In this document: piece by piece, positions 43,301-55,161 of the stretch
Numbering within the stretch: position 1 is the first letter of the stretch
Layout: each line of letters starts with the position of its first letter
NCBI GenBank assembly: GCA_033063855.1
Contig: CP093830.1
Location: forward strand, 3,534,854 to 3,598,853
Origin: Smittia aterrima
Lineage: Eukaryota > Arthropoda > Insecta > Diptera > Chironomidae
DNA length: 64,000 nucleotides
Direction: 5' to 3'
Notes under the pieces: model-generated
Seen by the model: the letters and a program-made list of their open reading frames with translations, nothing else
The model's database searches: none
What the model was told of the DNA's origin: nothing
Made by a program: the position numbers and the translations under genes

Positions 43301-45714
43301 CAGATCCATGAAGAACGCTTCGCAATTTATCGCTTTAAACTAGAAAGTCAATTAAAAATTAAGCTTTGGCTTTGTCGTCATCAAATAAATTAAGTTAGAA
43401 AAGGCTTTGAAATGTTTTTCTCTTGTTGTCTCTGATAAGAATTTTAATTTTATGAAAATTTTAAAAAATGTTTTTTCTTCGTTTCATGTTTTTCTTTCTT
43501 TCTTCGTCATTAAGTTCTATAAGCACTTTGGTAGGTTTTGTCTTTTGTTTTATTTCATTTAACAAAGAAGGACATTTCTCGTATCAAAAAGAACGTTTAG
43601 GAACTCAAAAGGTATACACGCGATATTTGAGAGCTCACATTACGGTTTAGTTTTCAACTTAAAGTTTAAAGGATTAGTTGGTTTGTGTGGCAAGAAAAAA
43701 AATATTTTTTGTTTGATCTAGAATAGAAAAAAAAATCTTTTGAAGATCAAAGCTCACGAACGAGACTTTAAGAATTATTTTTATATTCGGTTGCTTCTTC
43801 TATTGGAAAATATCCTCATCAATAATAAATCAAATCAATTTATAAATTACCCTAAAAATTGTTTTTCCCTTTTTTTTTTTGAAATTGTAAATTGATTGAA
43901 TATTTTTGTTTGCTTTCTGCATCATAATTATTAAAATTCATATTATCATATCGTTATTCTCTAAATGTACATCACTGTTTACTGAAAATAGAGGATATTG
44001 GTTATTATTTTCACCGATAATTTGACCAGAGCTTCGCCTCCCGTTGGATTTTCATTAGAGAAGGGAGTGACATTAGGCGATTGCCGCTTGCGATGATGTA
44101 ATTACGAGATTGGGACTCTGTCTGATCTAAAGAAATATCTCACGCGTCCATGAAACAGCCGTCTAATGCTTTTATTACTTTTTAGATAAATTGTTTCCTG
44201 ATCGAGCAGTTGAGATTATTTCTCATTTTTACTTTTTGGGGACAGCGTTCGGTTTGAGGCAAACACGGGCGGGCATCGCGTAATTTATCAATTAATCTTA
44301 GTTATTTGAAAATATCAAAACAAATTTATCAATTAATTGCTACCATATTGCTCATAATATTGTATTTTACTAACATCAAACAAATTTGTTTCGTTTCTCC
44401 TTTCACTTTTCCTCTTTTTGTAACAACATTGAATTTCATAAAATATTTACGCTTTTGTCCTAAATATTTACTTGCTGCGCTATCAATGTTTGAGTAATCT
44501 ACAGTCAAACAAATCAATCGATAAGCTTTTCGTTTTCTTTTCCATTAAAATTGACAAATGCCGTAACGCGTGTCTCTCGAAAGAAACGAACGATTTGAGC
44601 TTTTAAAGTTTTTTGGTTTGTGTTTGGTCTTAAGAAAGCGAAAGAAAGAAAGAAAAGTTAAAAGTTATGCTTGGTAAGGGGCTGAAGAAATAAATATTCG
44701 ATTGAAACTCAATTAATTGAAATTCTTAATTGCTTTTGATGTATCAATTGTTGCAGCTTAGTCGATGTTTGTACTCGCTTCAAGACGTTCTCGCGCTCCT
44801 CTCGCAATGACGAAGACGACGATTAAAAAATTCCAATTAAATTGAACCAATATTGGCATTTTTCACATCGATCTCGACGACGATAACGAACGTTTCTCAC
44901 CCCCGATTCGTCTTGATAATTTATCATATTCACTTTAATAGGGCACATTATGGTAAAAGTAAGCAGTTTCGTTCTAAGTAGAATTATTTAAAGGTAATTA
45001 GTTAAATTTCAATTAGGTTGAAGATCTCTGGGGTCGCGAAAAGCTCGGTTGGCCTCTTAAGCCTTCTTCCCCGAGTAGAGACTTTCCGAATAATTAAGAT
45101 TTCAAATAAAAACTCAACTCTTCGTTTTCCCTTCCTTTATGAGAAGAAAACTCGTTGAAGAAGGAGATACATTAACTCGGATTAATAAACCGCGACGAGT
45201 CGGGTTGATGCGATAAAGGAAAGGCTTAGGGATCAATAATTTTGCTAAAGCTCCGAAAAGTTATGTCTCTACTTGAATCTGAGGGGGATCTCAGCAAGAA
45301 GAATCCCTCACGAGAGCGTCACGTAAACAAAAAGAGAATCAAACCTCTTATTAATAGAACATTAGTCTAATATAATTTATGCTTCTTCATCTTCTTTATA
45401 AAACCTTCATTGTTGTAGTTCATTGAAAAATAATCTAGAAAATTCCTTTTTGAGAATTTTCTAAGCACTATCATGATATGTTTTGAATTAGATTTCTCAT
45501 CGAATTTATCTTCCACCAAAGATTTTTTCTTATCTTTTCATTATTAAATATATAAATATTTTGTTTGTTATGCAATTATTATTAAATTGTTACGAAGAAT
45601 AAAAATGTTTTTCAATTACTGTCTATTAGCTTCTTTCCTCAGATGTATCCACAATCAGCGGGAAAGTTTGATGCGGCCGTCCCGTAATTTATCGCTAAAC
45701 AATTTTGATACTTT
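40340..45714. other. Gene-poor AT-rich stretch
   Basis: 5.4 kb in which I see only short open frames with non-ATG starts and low-complexity content (poly-Phe/Lys from homopolymer runs). It lies downstream of couch potato on the minus strand and may include long couch potato 3' UTRs, which are typical of neuronal RNA-binding genes. No RNA gene or transposon was recognised. Confidence 0.45.
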
Positions 45715-45852
45715 TTATGAGAGTTTGTCCATTGGTAACCGTTCGGTTGATATTTGTTGTACTTGTTGTGTGGTCAAGTCGATGCCATTAGATAATTGCC
45801 CAATTCTCTGTCGCTCTTCTTGGTCAAGTGCTGGTCCAAAGTACCGGCGTTT
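45715..45852 (-). other. Probable terminal exon, perhaps an alternative couch potato 3' exon
   Basis: On the minus strand a very strong pyrimidine tract ending TTCTTTCCAG at 45853 leads into a block open in two frames. Phase 0 gives 45 residues, KRRYFGPALDQEERQRIGQL to ERLPMDKLS, stop at 45715. Phase 2 gives NAGTLDQHLTKKSDRELGNY and five more residues, stop at 45774. Couch potato, whose standard last exon is 1.2 kb upstream on the same strand, has exons ending in both phases (QMP in phase 0, EIFA-AG in phase 2), so either frame could be used. I do not recognise either sequence. A separate gene is also possible. Confidence 0.45.
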
Positions 45853-47086
45853 CTGGAAAGAATTGAATGGAAGAGAGAGAGGGAGAGAGAAATTAAATTG
45901 CAGTTTACGTATTTTTTATGAGTTGCGGTCGTTTCCGTAAATAATAAAAAAAAATATTTAATACGTTTTCCCGGTTTCGTTCTCGCGGCCGTGTCGAAAA
46001 ATAAACCCTCATGCAATCCAATAATATTTTATACTTTGCAATAAATGCTCAGGGAAAGGATAAAGAGAAAGAAACTCGCAATAATGTATCATCGAAAGCA
46101 CTAACGATAATTTTCACTTCACAGGTGCCAGGTGTGAGTTATAGAGGAACGAGAATGCAGTGGATCACGCTCACATTTCGTTATTGAAACGATCTCGGAG
46201 TTTTTACTTTGAAATCTTCTCGAAACTTCCTGTTCGTGAAAGGAGGAAAACTTCCCACAACTTTAATGGAGAATAATAGCGTTTTGATTTGTGGAGCTCA
46301 CAAAATCCCAAGCTATCGAGTTCCTCTGCAAACTTTTCAAGTTTATTTGAGTTTAAACTTTCCTCAGTCAAACTTTATAATTCGCTGAACAAACAACGAA
46401 AGTAAAAAATAAGAATTCCTTTCAGTAACACTGTAATTTCATTTTACTCGAGCTCCATCGGCTTTAACAGAAGCTCAAAAAGAAAGAATTGAGAATTCTC
46501 AAGAGCAATAGAGAAACAGGATAATAACAAGATCGTTATGGAAGTTACTTGAAGATGACTTGGGGTAGATTAAAAGAAATGTAGAGCTTCGGATAATCAA
46601 GCTTTGAGAGCTTTAAAGCTTTTTAAGCTTTTAATTTTCCTTCAAAGGTGACCTAACCCATAACACTTTCCTATCACGAGAGCTTTCAAATAAATCCAAT
46701 TCCACAAAGTTCTGGTTTGATATCTCAGGAGATTTTTTTTAGCTTTCCCCATTATTGCAACATCAAGATGAAGTTTCAAGTGCATCTTTTCTCATTCAAT
46801 TGGTGTTAATTAAAACAATTAGATTTTCCTCGTCTCTCCCACTCCCACTAACTCGTTGTAGTTTGTTTTTGTTTGTGCTTTTCATTGGCAAATTAGATCA
46901 AGTTGGAGTGAAAGCGAGACAGACGAGGAAGCAGTTGAAAAAGAACTAAAAATGGAACATACTTCTCTTACATTATTTTATGATTACATGTGCTCGGATG
47001 GTGCTGGTGTGCTTTTTGAGTGTGCAATTAATTAGAGACAATTAAAAATTGTTGGATGCAGAAACTAGTCATTGCGTGGTCGAGGT
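45853..47086. other. couch potato 3' UTR or alternative-exon intron
   Basis: 1.2 kb directly downstream of the couch potato stop. It contains no supported coding sequence and is probably 3' UTR of the long form, or intron for a form using the exon at 45715-45852. Confidence 0.45.
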
Positions 47087-50000
47087 TTAGTTTTGCCAGG
47101 CGGCGACGTTTCCATTGATTTGCACACATCCATTGGGCGTCATCATCGTGAAGTGGTGCAGCTGCTCATTGGCAGCCATTTTCGACTTTGCATACTCGAT
47201 TCGAATAGCGCCGCGGTCTGACGACAGCAAATATTTGCCCTGCAGCAATTGCATCGCTTGACCAGCACAATGAACATCGCGAAACTCAACAAAAGCAACT
47301 GGTATATGATTCATCGTTGATGGTGTCGTTCCCTGTCCACCAGTTTCTAATTGTTGAATTGTCGTTTGATTAGGCGTGGGCGGCTTGAATTGCGTGTGCA
47401 TTCGAAGACGATTAAAGCCCGGCAGGCTGATGATGTTCATTGAAGGGTTGAATGGCGGAAGGGTTGTCGGGTGAATGGATTTTTGTCGTTTCATCAACAT
47501 TTATATTTTGTGTGTGAATTTCAAATTTTTTTATGTTTCATCGTCCAACGTGGCGAAGGTGCAAGTTAATTATTTTTTAATATGATGCGGTAATTAAACG
47601 AAATAAAGGAGTTTTTGGGTTGCGAGGAGGATTTTTAAAATTGGAAAAGGGTGTGATTGATGGTAGAGGTTGCCGGCATTTGGTAGGACGAGGTGCAAAA
47701 ATTGTTTTTTTTTTCGGGGAGAAAAAGAGGAAAACGAAAAATTAATTTTCATGAATATGAGCGACAACATATAAATTTCACTTCGACGAGCAACAGAACA
47801 TTTTTAAAGTCGTAGTGAGTGTTAGAAAGTGTAAAACTGGTGCCATTTTCATTATACTTCAAGTTGCGTTTACTTTGCATGTCCAACACTAAAAAGTTTT
47901 TTTGTTTTTGCAAAAAGTTGGAAAAAGAACGGAAATGTTGAAAAAGAAAATAATTAAATCAAAAATATTGACTTGTTTAGATCTGGTTGAAGTATTCGTA
48001 AGTTATGCCATTGATTTGGAAAAAAGAAAGCTTTTGAAATATTCAAATTGAATTTATTTAAATCACACGAAAAAGCTTTCATCTCTAAATTGACTTGATT
48101 TCCTCTTGACATGACTAACGAATGCCTCTAGTTTCATGGAAATATTGCATTAAACCTCAAAGCTCTAGCGCAATGTTGCATTACAAAACATTAACTCAAC
48201 CGCGCTCGGGATTTTCAATCAAAACTCATTCGAGTCTACTACGAAAAAGAAAGAAAAACTTTGAGGTTTTAGATTCAATTACTTCTACGAACGGCAACAT
48301 CGCAGATCCATCATTCTGAGTTTTTCAATTGAAAAATGTTTTGTGAGAAGCTATGAAGTAGATTGTAAGCTAAAAACTGTGTTCTCTCAGCTCGATGGTC
48401 ACAAACAAGAGAATGAGAAGTAGAAGGTAAATTGCATTTGAAAATTAAGCTTTCGGCAACCAAGCAAAACCTTTCCCGTCCTCATGAAAATTGCAATATT
48501 GTGTGACAGAGCAGTTTTATAGCTCGCCAGCTGAATAAAGTAAAATGTAAATTTTCGTTGTGCATGTAAACTTTTGCAGCAGCGCAAAGTGAAACTGTCG
48601 TAGAATGAGAACCATGATTGAGAAATTCCATGTCGACGGTAGATCGACACGTGAAGTCACAGCACATGATCATTAAATTTTTATTCCCTCACTACTAAAG
48701 TGGACTCTGGCCCCGTATGTGCTTTCAGAACTATCAATTACGATGAACCGTCAAGAATAAAATGAAAGAAATTCCTCAATGACTATTTGTAGTTTGCCAT
48801 GGCTTGTGACCTCTAATTAAATTCTTAACGAAGACTTCTCTTGTTTGCCGCATCGAGAGTGAGAGAGAGAGGGAGATGAAGTCTTAGACTCTTTGTGAAT
48901 GAATCAAAATGAAGGCAACAATTAGATGAAAAGGGAAATCACATTTAGAAGTGAGTAAAAAAGCATAAATCAGTCGTGAAGAGTCTTTAAGCCTTCGAGA
49001 GCGTGGCTGGTGAAATTTATTGACAGACATAAAAATGATTTATGTTTTGCGCATTGTCGGAGAAGCTTTGATTGCTGCAATCTTTGCATCAATAAATTCC
49101 ACCATCAGTGTCTCTCTTGTTAGAATATGAAACTAAGCATAATGAAAACGGTGATGTGAGAACTTTATGCTGCTTTAAAACATCTATGAACGGAAGTCTT
49201 TATGATGCTAAAACTTACCTAGCAAATATCTCTTTCAGTTCGTGTTCGGATACGAATTGCCCTAGATTAGCTACAAACAACGTCGAGCACGGAGCATTAG
49301 CAGAGATTGGTTGACTAGGGGGCTGGGTAGCTCCAGTTGAACCAACAGGGCTTGCTAATGCTGGACTCGGTAAAAAATGACCGGTCGAAAGGTTTGCTGA
49401 TGCGCCCGACAAATGCATTGCTGATGGATGATGAGCTTGCATTGCCAAATGTTGTTGATGATGGTGATGTTGTTGTTGTTGATGTTGTTGCTAAAGAAAT
49501 GGAAAGAAATTGTTCTGTTGAGTGTGAGTTAAACATGAGAAAGAAAGTTCAATCAAGTTTGCCCTTTTTCACGTGTCACCTTAAAGTAGTCGAAAGCCTT
49601 TGCACATCAGAATTATAATTGTTTTGTTCAACTCGCCGCGACAGTAATTTCCATAATAACGAACTGGTTTATCGCATGATTCGTGCTTCGTCTCCTTAAT
49701 TTCATCGCGCATGAAACTCTTTACGGTAGCTTGCTCAATTCACATGCCACATAAATTTCCCTTAAAGCCCAATGAAATGTTACGACTGACGATGTAATTT
49801 CTCATTCGCGACTTCTCCACACTCGAACCGACAAAACAAACTTACCGGGCCTTTTAACAGCATGGCGACTGTTAACGTGATGCTGCTTCATACTTGGAAA
49901 TGTTCAAAGCAATTTACTTTGTTTTATGTCCGAAAATTCATTATCCGTCTCTTCATGTGGCTTTATGATCCAACAATGTCTGACCCCCCTCCTCACCATT

Positions 50001-53000
50001 CTCTCCTTTACGTATGGAACCTCGTTTTAATCAAACAAATGTAAATCTTTTATTAGCACACGAGCGCGTTTAGCGTACCACAAGTCGCGTGATGTCATGT
50101 TATGTAAAATCGTGGATAAATTAAAATTGTTATTTTATTACTCCGCAGTCACACAGAACTCTGGGCTTCGTCGAGCTAGATTTCAGTCGTTCATAATAAC
50201 ATATCAACGCTCTTTGTCATTACGAAATGTCACAATGGAAATATTTTTGTCGGTTTTTTTTCCGTCGAAACCACGTAATGAACATTTGATTCCCATATTT
50301 AAAGCGACTCGCGATGTCACTCGGTGATAAGTCAATGTCAGAAGCAATTTGATCAATTCGGTGCGCTCAAAACGACAGAGCAAACAAGGACACGAATCAT
50401 AAGGTCAAACTTGAATATTCGATGAAGCGTGGGCGATCGGTTGTTTATTTATTTAGTCACAAGTTCGAAATATTTGTTCTAGTTCAATTGAAATGTCGAA
50501 GGACAAAAGATAGTTCGACCTTGCGACAAATTTAAAATTTTTGGAGAAAGAAAAACTTACTTGCTCGTAGCTTTTATCCGAATTTAGTCAAAGATAAGAC
50601 CGTACCGGCATCTGGGGATGCAGAGCCGGGTGCACTAACGTTGCATGCTGTAAGGCAGCAGATCCAGGCATTTCACCAGCGGCCGAGTAAGCTAATGGAT
50701 GATGCCATAACTCTGGGCCTCCAGGGAAAAATGGCGCGCCTAAGTCTGCAGTGGAAAGAGACATAAAAAAAGGACGAAATTGATTATTGATTTCAACAAC
50801 TTCATAAAAAATGTTTCAACAGAGGATTTATGACAAGAAACTTAGCGAAACTGTCGCTTGAATGTCAAGAGACTTAAGATTGCCATCGAGACTCAAGAGC
50901 TGAGTCGAAAGTTTGAAGAAAGTTTCACTTTACTGAAAGGAAAAACTTGTTGTTTCAAGAGTAGATTGAAAAACACCAAATCCAAGTTGCACAGCGTGAA
51001 AATTCAAATTTAAGAGATTGAGAACCCGTGAAGAACATTCATTATGAATGAATATTCACGAACGTCAAATCGGACCATTGTCGTTATTTGCATAATGAAA
51101 AACTTTTTCAATTTTCCATGATTTGTGTTTTTTTTTCGTTTTCTTTTAAAGAAAGAAAAAAAAAACTTTTGACGAGATAAACAACGAAAAGTTGTTGGTG
51201 GAATGGGAGAGTGAGAAAATCTTGTGAGTGAGTCCAAGCGATCGAGCTCTAACATTGAGCTTTTGTTTGATAGAATTAAAAACGAGCCTTGCATCGATTG
51301 GATTGGCCAGGAGTTTGTTTTAGTACTTACGTCCAGCAGCGAGTGGATGGTGCATCAATGCAGGATGTGCAGCTGTTGATGTTGCATTGGGTGTGGGCTT
51401 AGGTTTACTGACTACAAGTATATGACAAAAGTAAGAAAAAAAATAATGCAGAAATTAGAAAGTTTGTTTCGTTCTGGTAAAACCTTTAAGACGACGTCGT
51501 ACTTTCAGTAAAATCACGCGAGATTAAAGCTCAAGATTTTCATGTCACGATTAACGTCCAATTTTCATAATTTCATGAAAAATCATTTTTCACGTCAAAA
51601 ATTTCCTTCACGCGAAGCAAATTTTACTGAAAGCAACGAAAACTCTTCCGAAGCTGCAGCCACTCGAGTTAATGAGAAAAGCTCTCGTAATGCCTGCAGC
51701 TTAGGGGATGTTTGTGAGTCTTACCTTTCGTGTTACTCTTGGCAAACTCCAAGCGTATTGTTTGGGGCATGTCAGGATCGAAGCGTACACCTTGCTGCAA
51801 ATTTTATTTGATAATTTACATGAAAACCTTGCTCAAATATTCTTTTCAAGTCAACTCAGTTTTTTAGGATAAAAATGCATTTCCCTATCTTCAAAAAGTG
51901 CTCAATGTTGAATTAATGTTCCGCAGAAGGGCCTCGAGGGTATCACATCTCCTCTCTCGAGGTTTTTGATATGCAAAATTTTAATTAAATCATAAATAAT
52001 GCAACGATGCATATGCTCTGGTAAATGCCGAAAGTTTCATTTTAAAATTTCACTCCATTCGGATCTCATTTAACCGCGAGTTTTAATAAATGAAGAGCTT
52101 GTCGCTGCTCTTTGTAAAGTATGCGCAAGACTTTTTAATCTCAACATAAAATTGAAAGGCTTTCATAATGCACAAATGGCTTAAAGCTCAAAGGTAAAAA
52201 ATGAATGAAAATATTTCGTTTTCAACACGAAAATCAAGACTCACATATTTCTCTCGAAACGTCAGAATAAATCAACAGAAAGTTGCTGTTAAATTTTTAT
52301 CTCTCTCTTTCGTATTCAGAAAGAAGTGAAGCAACATTAAACTTTCTATTGTCGAGTGTTGGGAGGATTGAGAGAGAGAGAAGACAAAGCATAAATGAAG
52401 CTCCGACATCAAATGTTTGCAGAGAAAAGTGTGCATGAGCTTTTCTAAGCTCGTTTAACTTTTTTTTTCAATTGGGGAAGCTCTCAAGTTACGTCAATTG
52501 AACGAATGGTAGGAAGGATCAAACAAATGGACTTTCCCCAAAAATCAATTTTTCAAAAAGTTTTATCTCTACTGAAGTCGAAAGGTAGATAACGTCATTG
52601 CTGTTTTTGCATTTTTATCATTGCTTTCCTTAAATAAGACATGAAGCGAGTGAATAAAAGAAATGCGACTCTTGTGTTTCATTTTTCGCCTCGTTGGCTT
52701 CTCGAAACTCCAGCTTAAGAGCTTGTTTATGAAAGTTTAATTTACAGGAATAATAAAAACCTACAAAACAGAAAAATAAAACTTCTCAATAGGACTCGTT
52801 GAGCGTGAAACGAAGACGAGTCAACTTAAAAGTTCTTCTCAAGAGAGCTCGCGGCGATTTCCTTTGCACGTCTTGAAGTTAGCTCCTGGCTAAACGACAA
52901 CTTGACATATTTTCTGAACAAGCCCCAAGGATTCCTTCAAGAACAAGCGAGAGGAAAGACGAAGCTATAAATACGAGGAAGTCGAAACGGTTTGATATTC

Positions 53001-54434
53001 CGCTCGCATAGCTCTTTCTTTCTGTTTTTTTGTCGAGAATAAAAGTGGAGAGACGGAAAACAGGAAAAGTTAAAATATTTATACATGTGAATAGTTTATT
53101 CTTAAATTTAATTCAATCGCAAACAATTTTCATGTTGAACTCAACATTATATTTAAATACAAATTTTCTCCTTTCTCGGAAAAAAGGAAAAGTTTCTTTT
53201 TTTTCCTCCTGCAATTCTCTCACTCGCTTTCTTTTTCGAGAGCTTGGTAATGGTTTCATATCAGGTACGAGAAGGATTGAAGCACTCAGCCAATAAAACT
53301 ATTGATACGGCATGAATGCGAAATGAGATTCGAAAGGGAAAGAATGGAATTTTAAATTTATTCAGAATTGAGCAACTTTTATCCGACGGAATTATTCTTC
53401 TGTTTCCGATAGCGAGCCGAAAACAAATCTCCAACAGCAGCATTTTGTGTGTGAGTGTTCCTTGTGTAAATAATTATAAAGTGCTACCACTAGAAAAAGA
53501 AATACTAAATGTGTCTCAAATTTGTTCTGCGGGCAATTCGATTGTCGGTTAGTGTTCACACCTTTCGAAGGCTTTTTTCATTCTTTGTTGTTGTGAAAGG
53601 GTGATGTGGAGACACTCTTTGGTTTGACACGTGTAATTGAAAGAACTGAGAGAGACTTTAAGCCTTTTGCCACTTGATGTCAAATGCTTTCGAAAGCGTT
53701 CAGAGTGTGAAGAAAACTTTTATCGGTGTGTGATTGAAAATAAATGGGAGAATCTCAATGAACAGACAAGCCACAATTATGTGAAGATTTATCGACAATC
53801 TCTTTTTTAATTAAAAACTTATTCAATAAATTTCATACTTTGTCACCGGAAAGCAGAAAAAAATAGTTTCTCAATAGTTTTTTTTGGGAATTTATTGAAC
53901 ATTTATGCTCACGATGGCGACAAGTGTTGTGGCATGTAAGAGACGTCGAGAGAGAGAGAACATCTGAAGGGGAGAAAATCGAAGGAAGGAAGCTCTTAAA
54001 TCATGGGATCATTGTTCATGTTCCTAGATGAGATAAGTCGAGAATCAAACTTCACATTACGACACATGCTCGCATGTTGAGGGTTGGAGAGAACGAACAG
54101 ATGTTGTCATAATTGGAAGAGATGGGTCGAGGGAAAACGATGGTTATCGATGTCAGACTCACCTGTAAATCTTGCTTTGCTGCCTCAGCTCCAGCTCTCG
54201 TGTTGAATGTGACAAAACCGACTGGCTGCGATAAGAGAAAAAGAAAAGAGGAAAGCTTTATATTTAATGCACGACAATTGAGCATCAAATTAATGAACCT
54301 ACCGAAGCAGTCTTTCCATTTTTGCTGGTCACCTTCAATAACGATCCTTCATAGCCTTCATAAGCTCTGAACAATAAGTACAACTCACGCGGCTTTGCGT
54401 CCATCGGGAGGCCGCTAACAAACAGCGTTCTCAC
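47087..54434 (-). CDS. cpo: couch potato, neuronal two-RRM RNA-binding protein (N terminus not resolved)
   Basis: RBPMS-related RNA-binding protein; in flies it acts in the nervous system, in behaviour and in reproductive diapause. Exons on the minus strand: 54434-54303, 54225-54163, 51794-51725, 51411-51331, 50745-50606, 49490-49219 and 47426-47087; phases agree and give 365 residues from the RRM1 start, V-RTLFVSGLPMDAKPRELYL. RRM1 has RNP2 TLFVSGLP and RNP1 VGFVTF, is split over three exons, and ends RLEFAKSNTK. A Pro/His-rich linker (ELWHHPLAYS, QHATLVHPALHPQMP) and a Gln/His run lead to RRM2 (RNP2 STLFVANLG, RNP1 VAFVEF). RRM2 contains a roughly 30-residue insertion between beta2 and beta3. 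The protein ends VQINGNVAAWQN. The true N-terminal exon(s) lie upstream; one candidate is listed at 62300-62410. Confidence 0.92.
47427..49218. other. couch potato intron within RRM2
   Basis: 1.8 kb without a supported exon. It separates the two halves of RRM2. Confidence 0.5.
49449..49490 (-). repeat. cpo: CAN trinucleotide run encoding poly-Gln/His in couch potato
   Basis: Minus-strand run of CAA and CAT codons (QQHQQQQHHHHQQH) at the 5' edge of the exon 49490-49219. It is an imperfect microsatellite likely to vary in length between individuals. Confidence 0.8.
49491..50605. other. couch potato intron with possible read-through 3' end
   Basis: 1.1 kb intron. If the donor after QMP at 50606 is not used, translation continues VRSYL and stops at 50588-50590. 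No other coding signal was found. Confidence 0.5.
51795..54162. other. couch potato intron inside RRM1
   Basis: 2.4 kb between the exon ending AAKQDLQ and the exon starting QGVRFDPDMP. I found no cassette exon with matching phase 0 and no nested gene. Confidence 0.5.
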
Positions 54435-54862
54435 CTGTGAAAAAGATTGGAAATTTAGTGAACGCTTCTTATCGATGTACTTCAATCAGAATTCCATTAA
54501 AAAGCACAATGTTCTGCTCGGTGTTGAAGAAAATCTGTTTTATACGTTTCCCGCTTTAACTTTGCAAAATTATGGATTTCCAAGCACATCACATCGACGA
54601 CGACGACGACGAGTAAAAACTTCTGTTTACTCGATTTGCATAAAGTCCCAGTGGAAAAGATTGCCGTGACGAGCTTTGAGAGTTGGTTTGAGTTGTTTCC
54701 ACAAGGGAATCGACTTACTCGGGCAAGGACAAAATCTTTAAATTCATCCCCAAAGAAAAAGAAACCTCATTTCGACTTCTCCGCCATTTGATGGTGAAGC
54801 TCTCGTGTATTTATTTAGATAATAAAATATCCACGTTGCCGTTTTTGTGCTCGCTCTCCTCT

Positions 54863-54880
54863 CAGCAGCAGCAGCAGCAT
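54863..54880 (+). repeat. CAG microsatellite
   Basis: Five CAG units followed by CAT, in presumed couch potato intron. No coding frame is supported around it. Confidence 0.7.
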
Positions 54881-55146
54881 CAAACGAACGAAAAAAAATC
54901 GTGTGTTATCACGTTATCTAAAAATTAAACTCTGCCACTTTGCCACCGCTCGCTCCCTTTACCAGCTCAGGTTTCATTATGAAAACGAGGCGAAAGGTAC
55001 GAAAATGCTTCCATAACGATATTTATACTTTTTTTCAGCAGCGCGTTATTAGCATGCAGCATTTAGAAGGGAAAATTGCTCTCTACGAAAGGTATTTTTA
55101 TGAACCTTTTTTTCGCTTTGCTTCTTTGTGGCTAGTGAATGAGAAA

Positions 55147-55161
55147 GAGAGAGAGAGAGAG
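55147..55161 (+). repeat. GA dinucleotide microsatellite
   Basis: Short GA run, one of several in the window (others near 8319-8331, 10367-10377 and 62625-62639). On the + strand these may also bind GAGA-type factors, but their density is not exceptional. Confidence 0.7.

Noticed and set aside
44030..44150. Acceptor-like TTTCTTTAG followed by a GC-richer block on the minus strand
   Set aside because: The downstream frames are quickly interrupted or unlike protein, and no compatible donor partner was evident.
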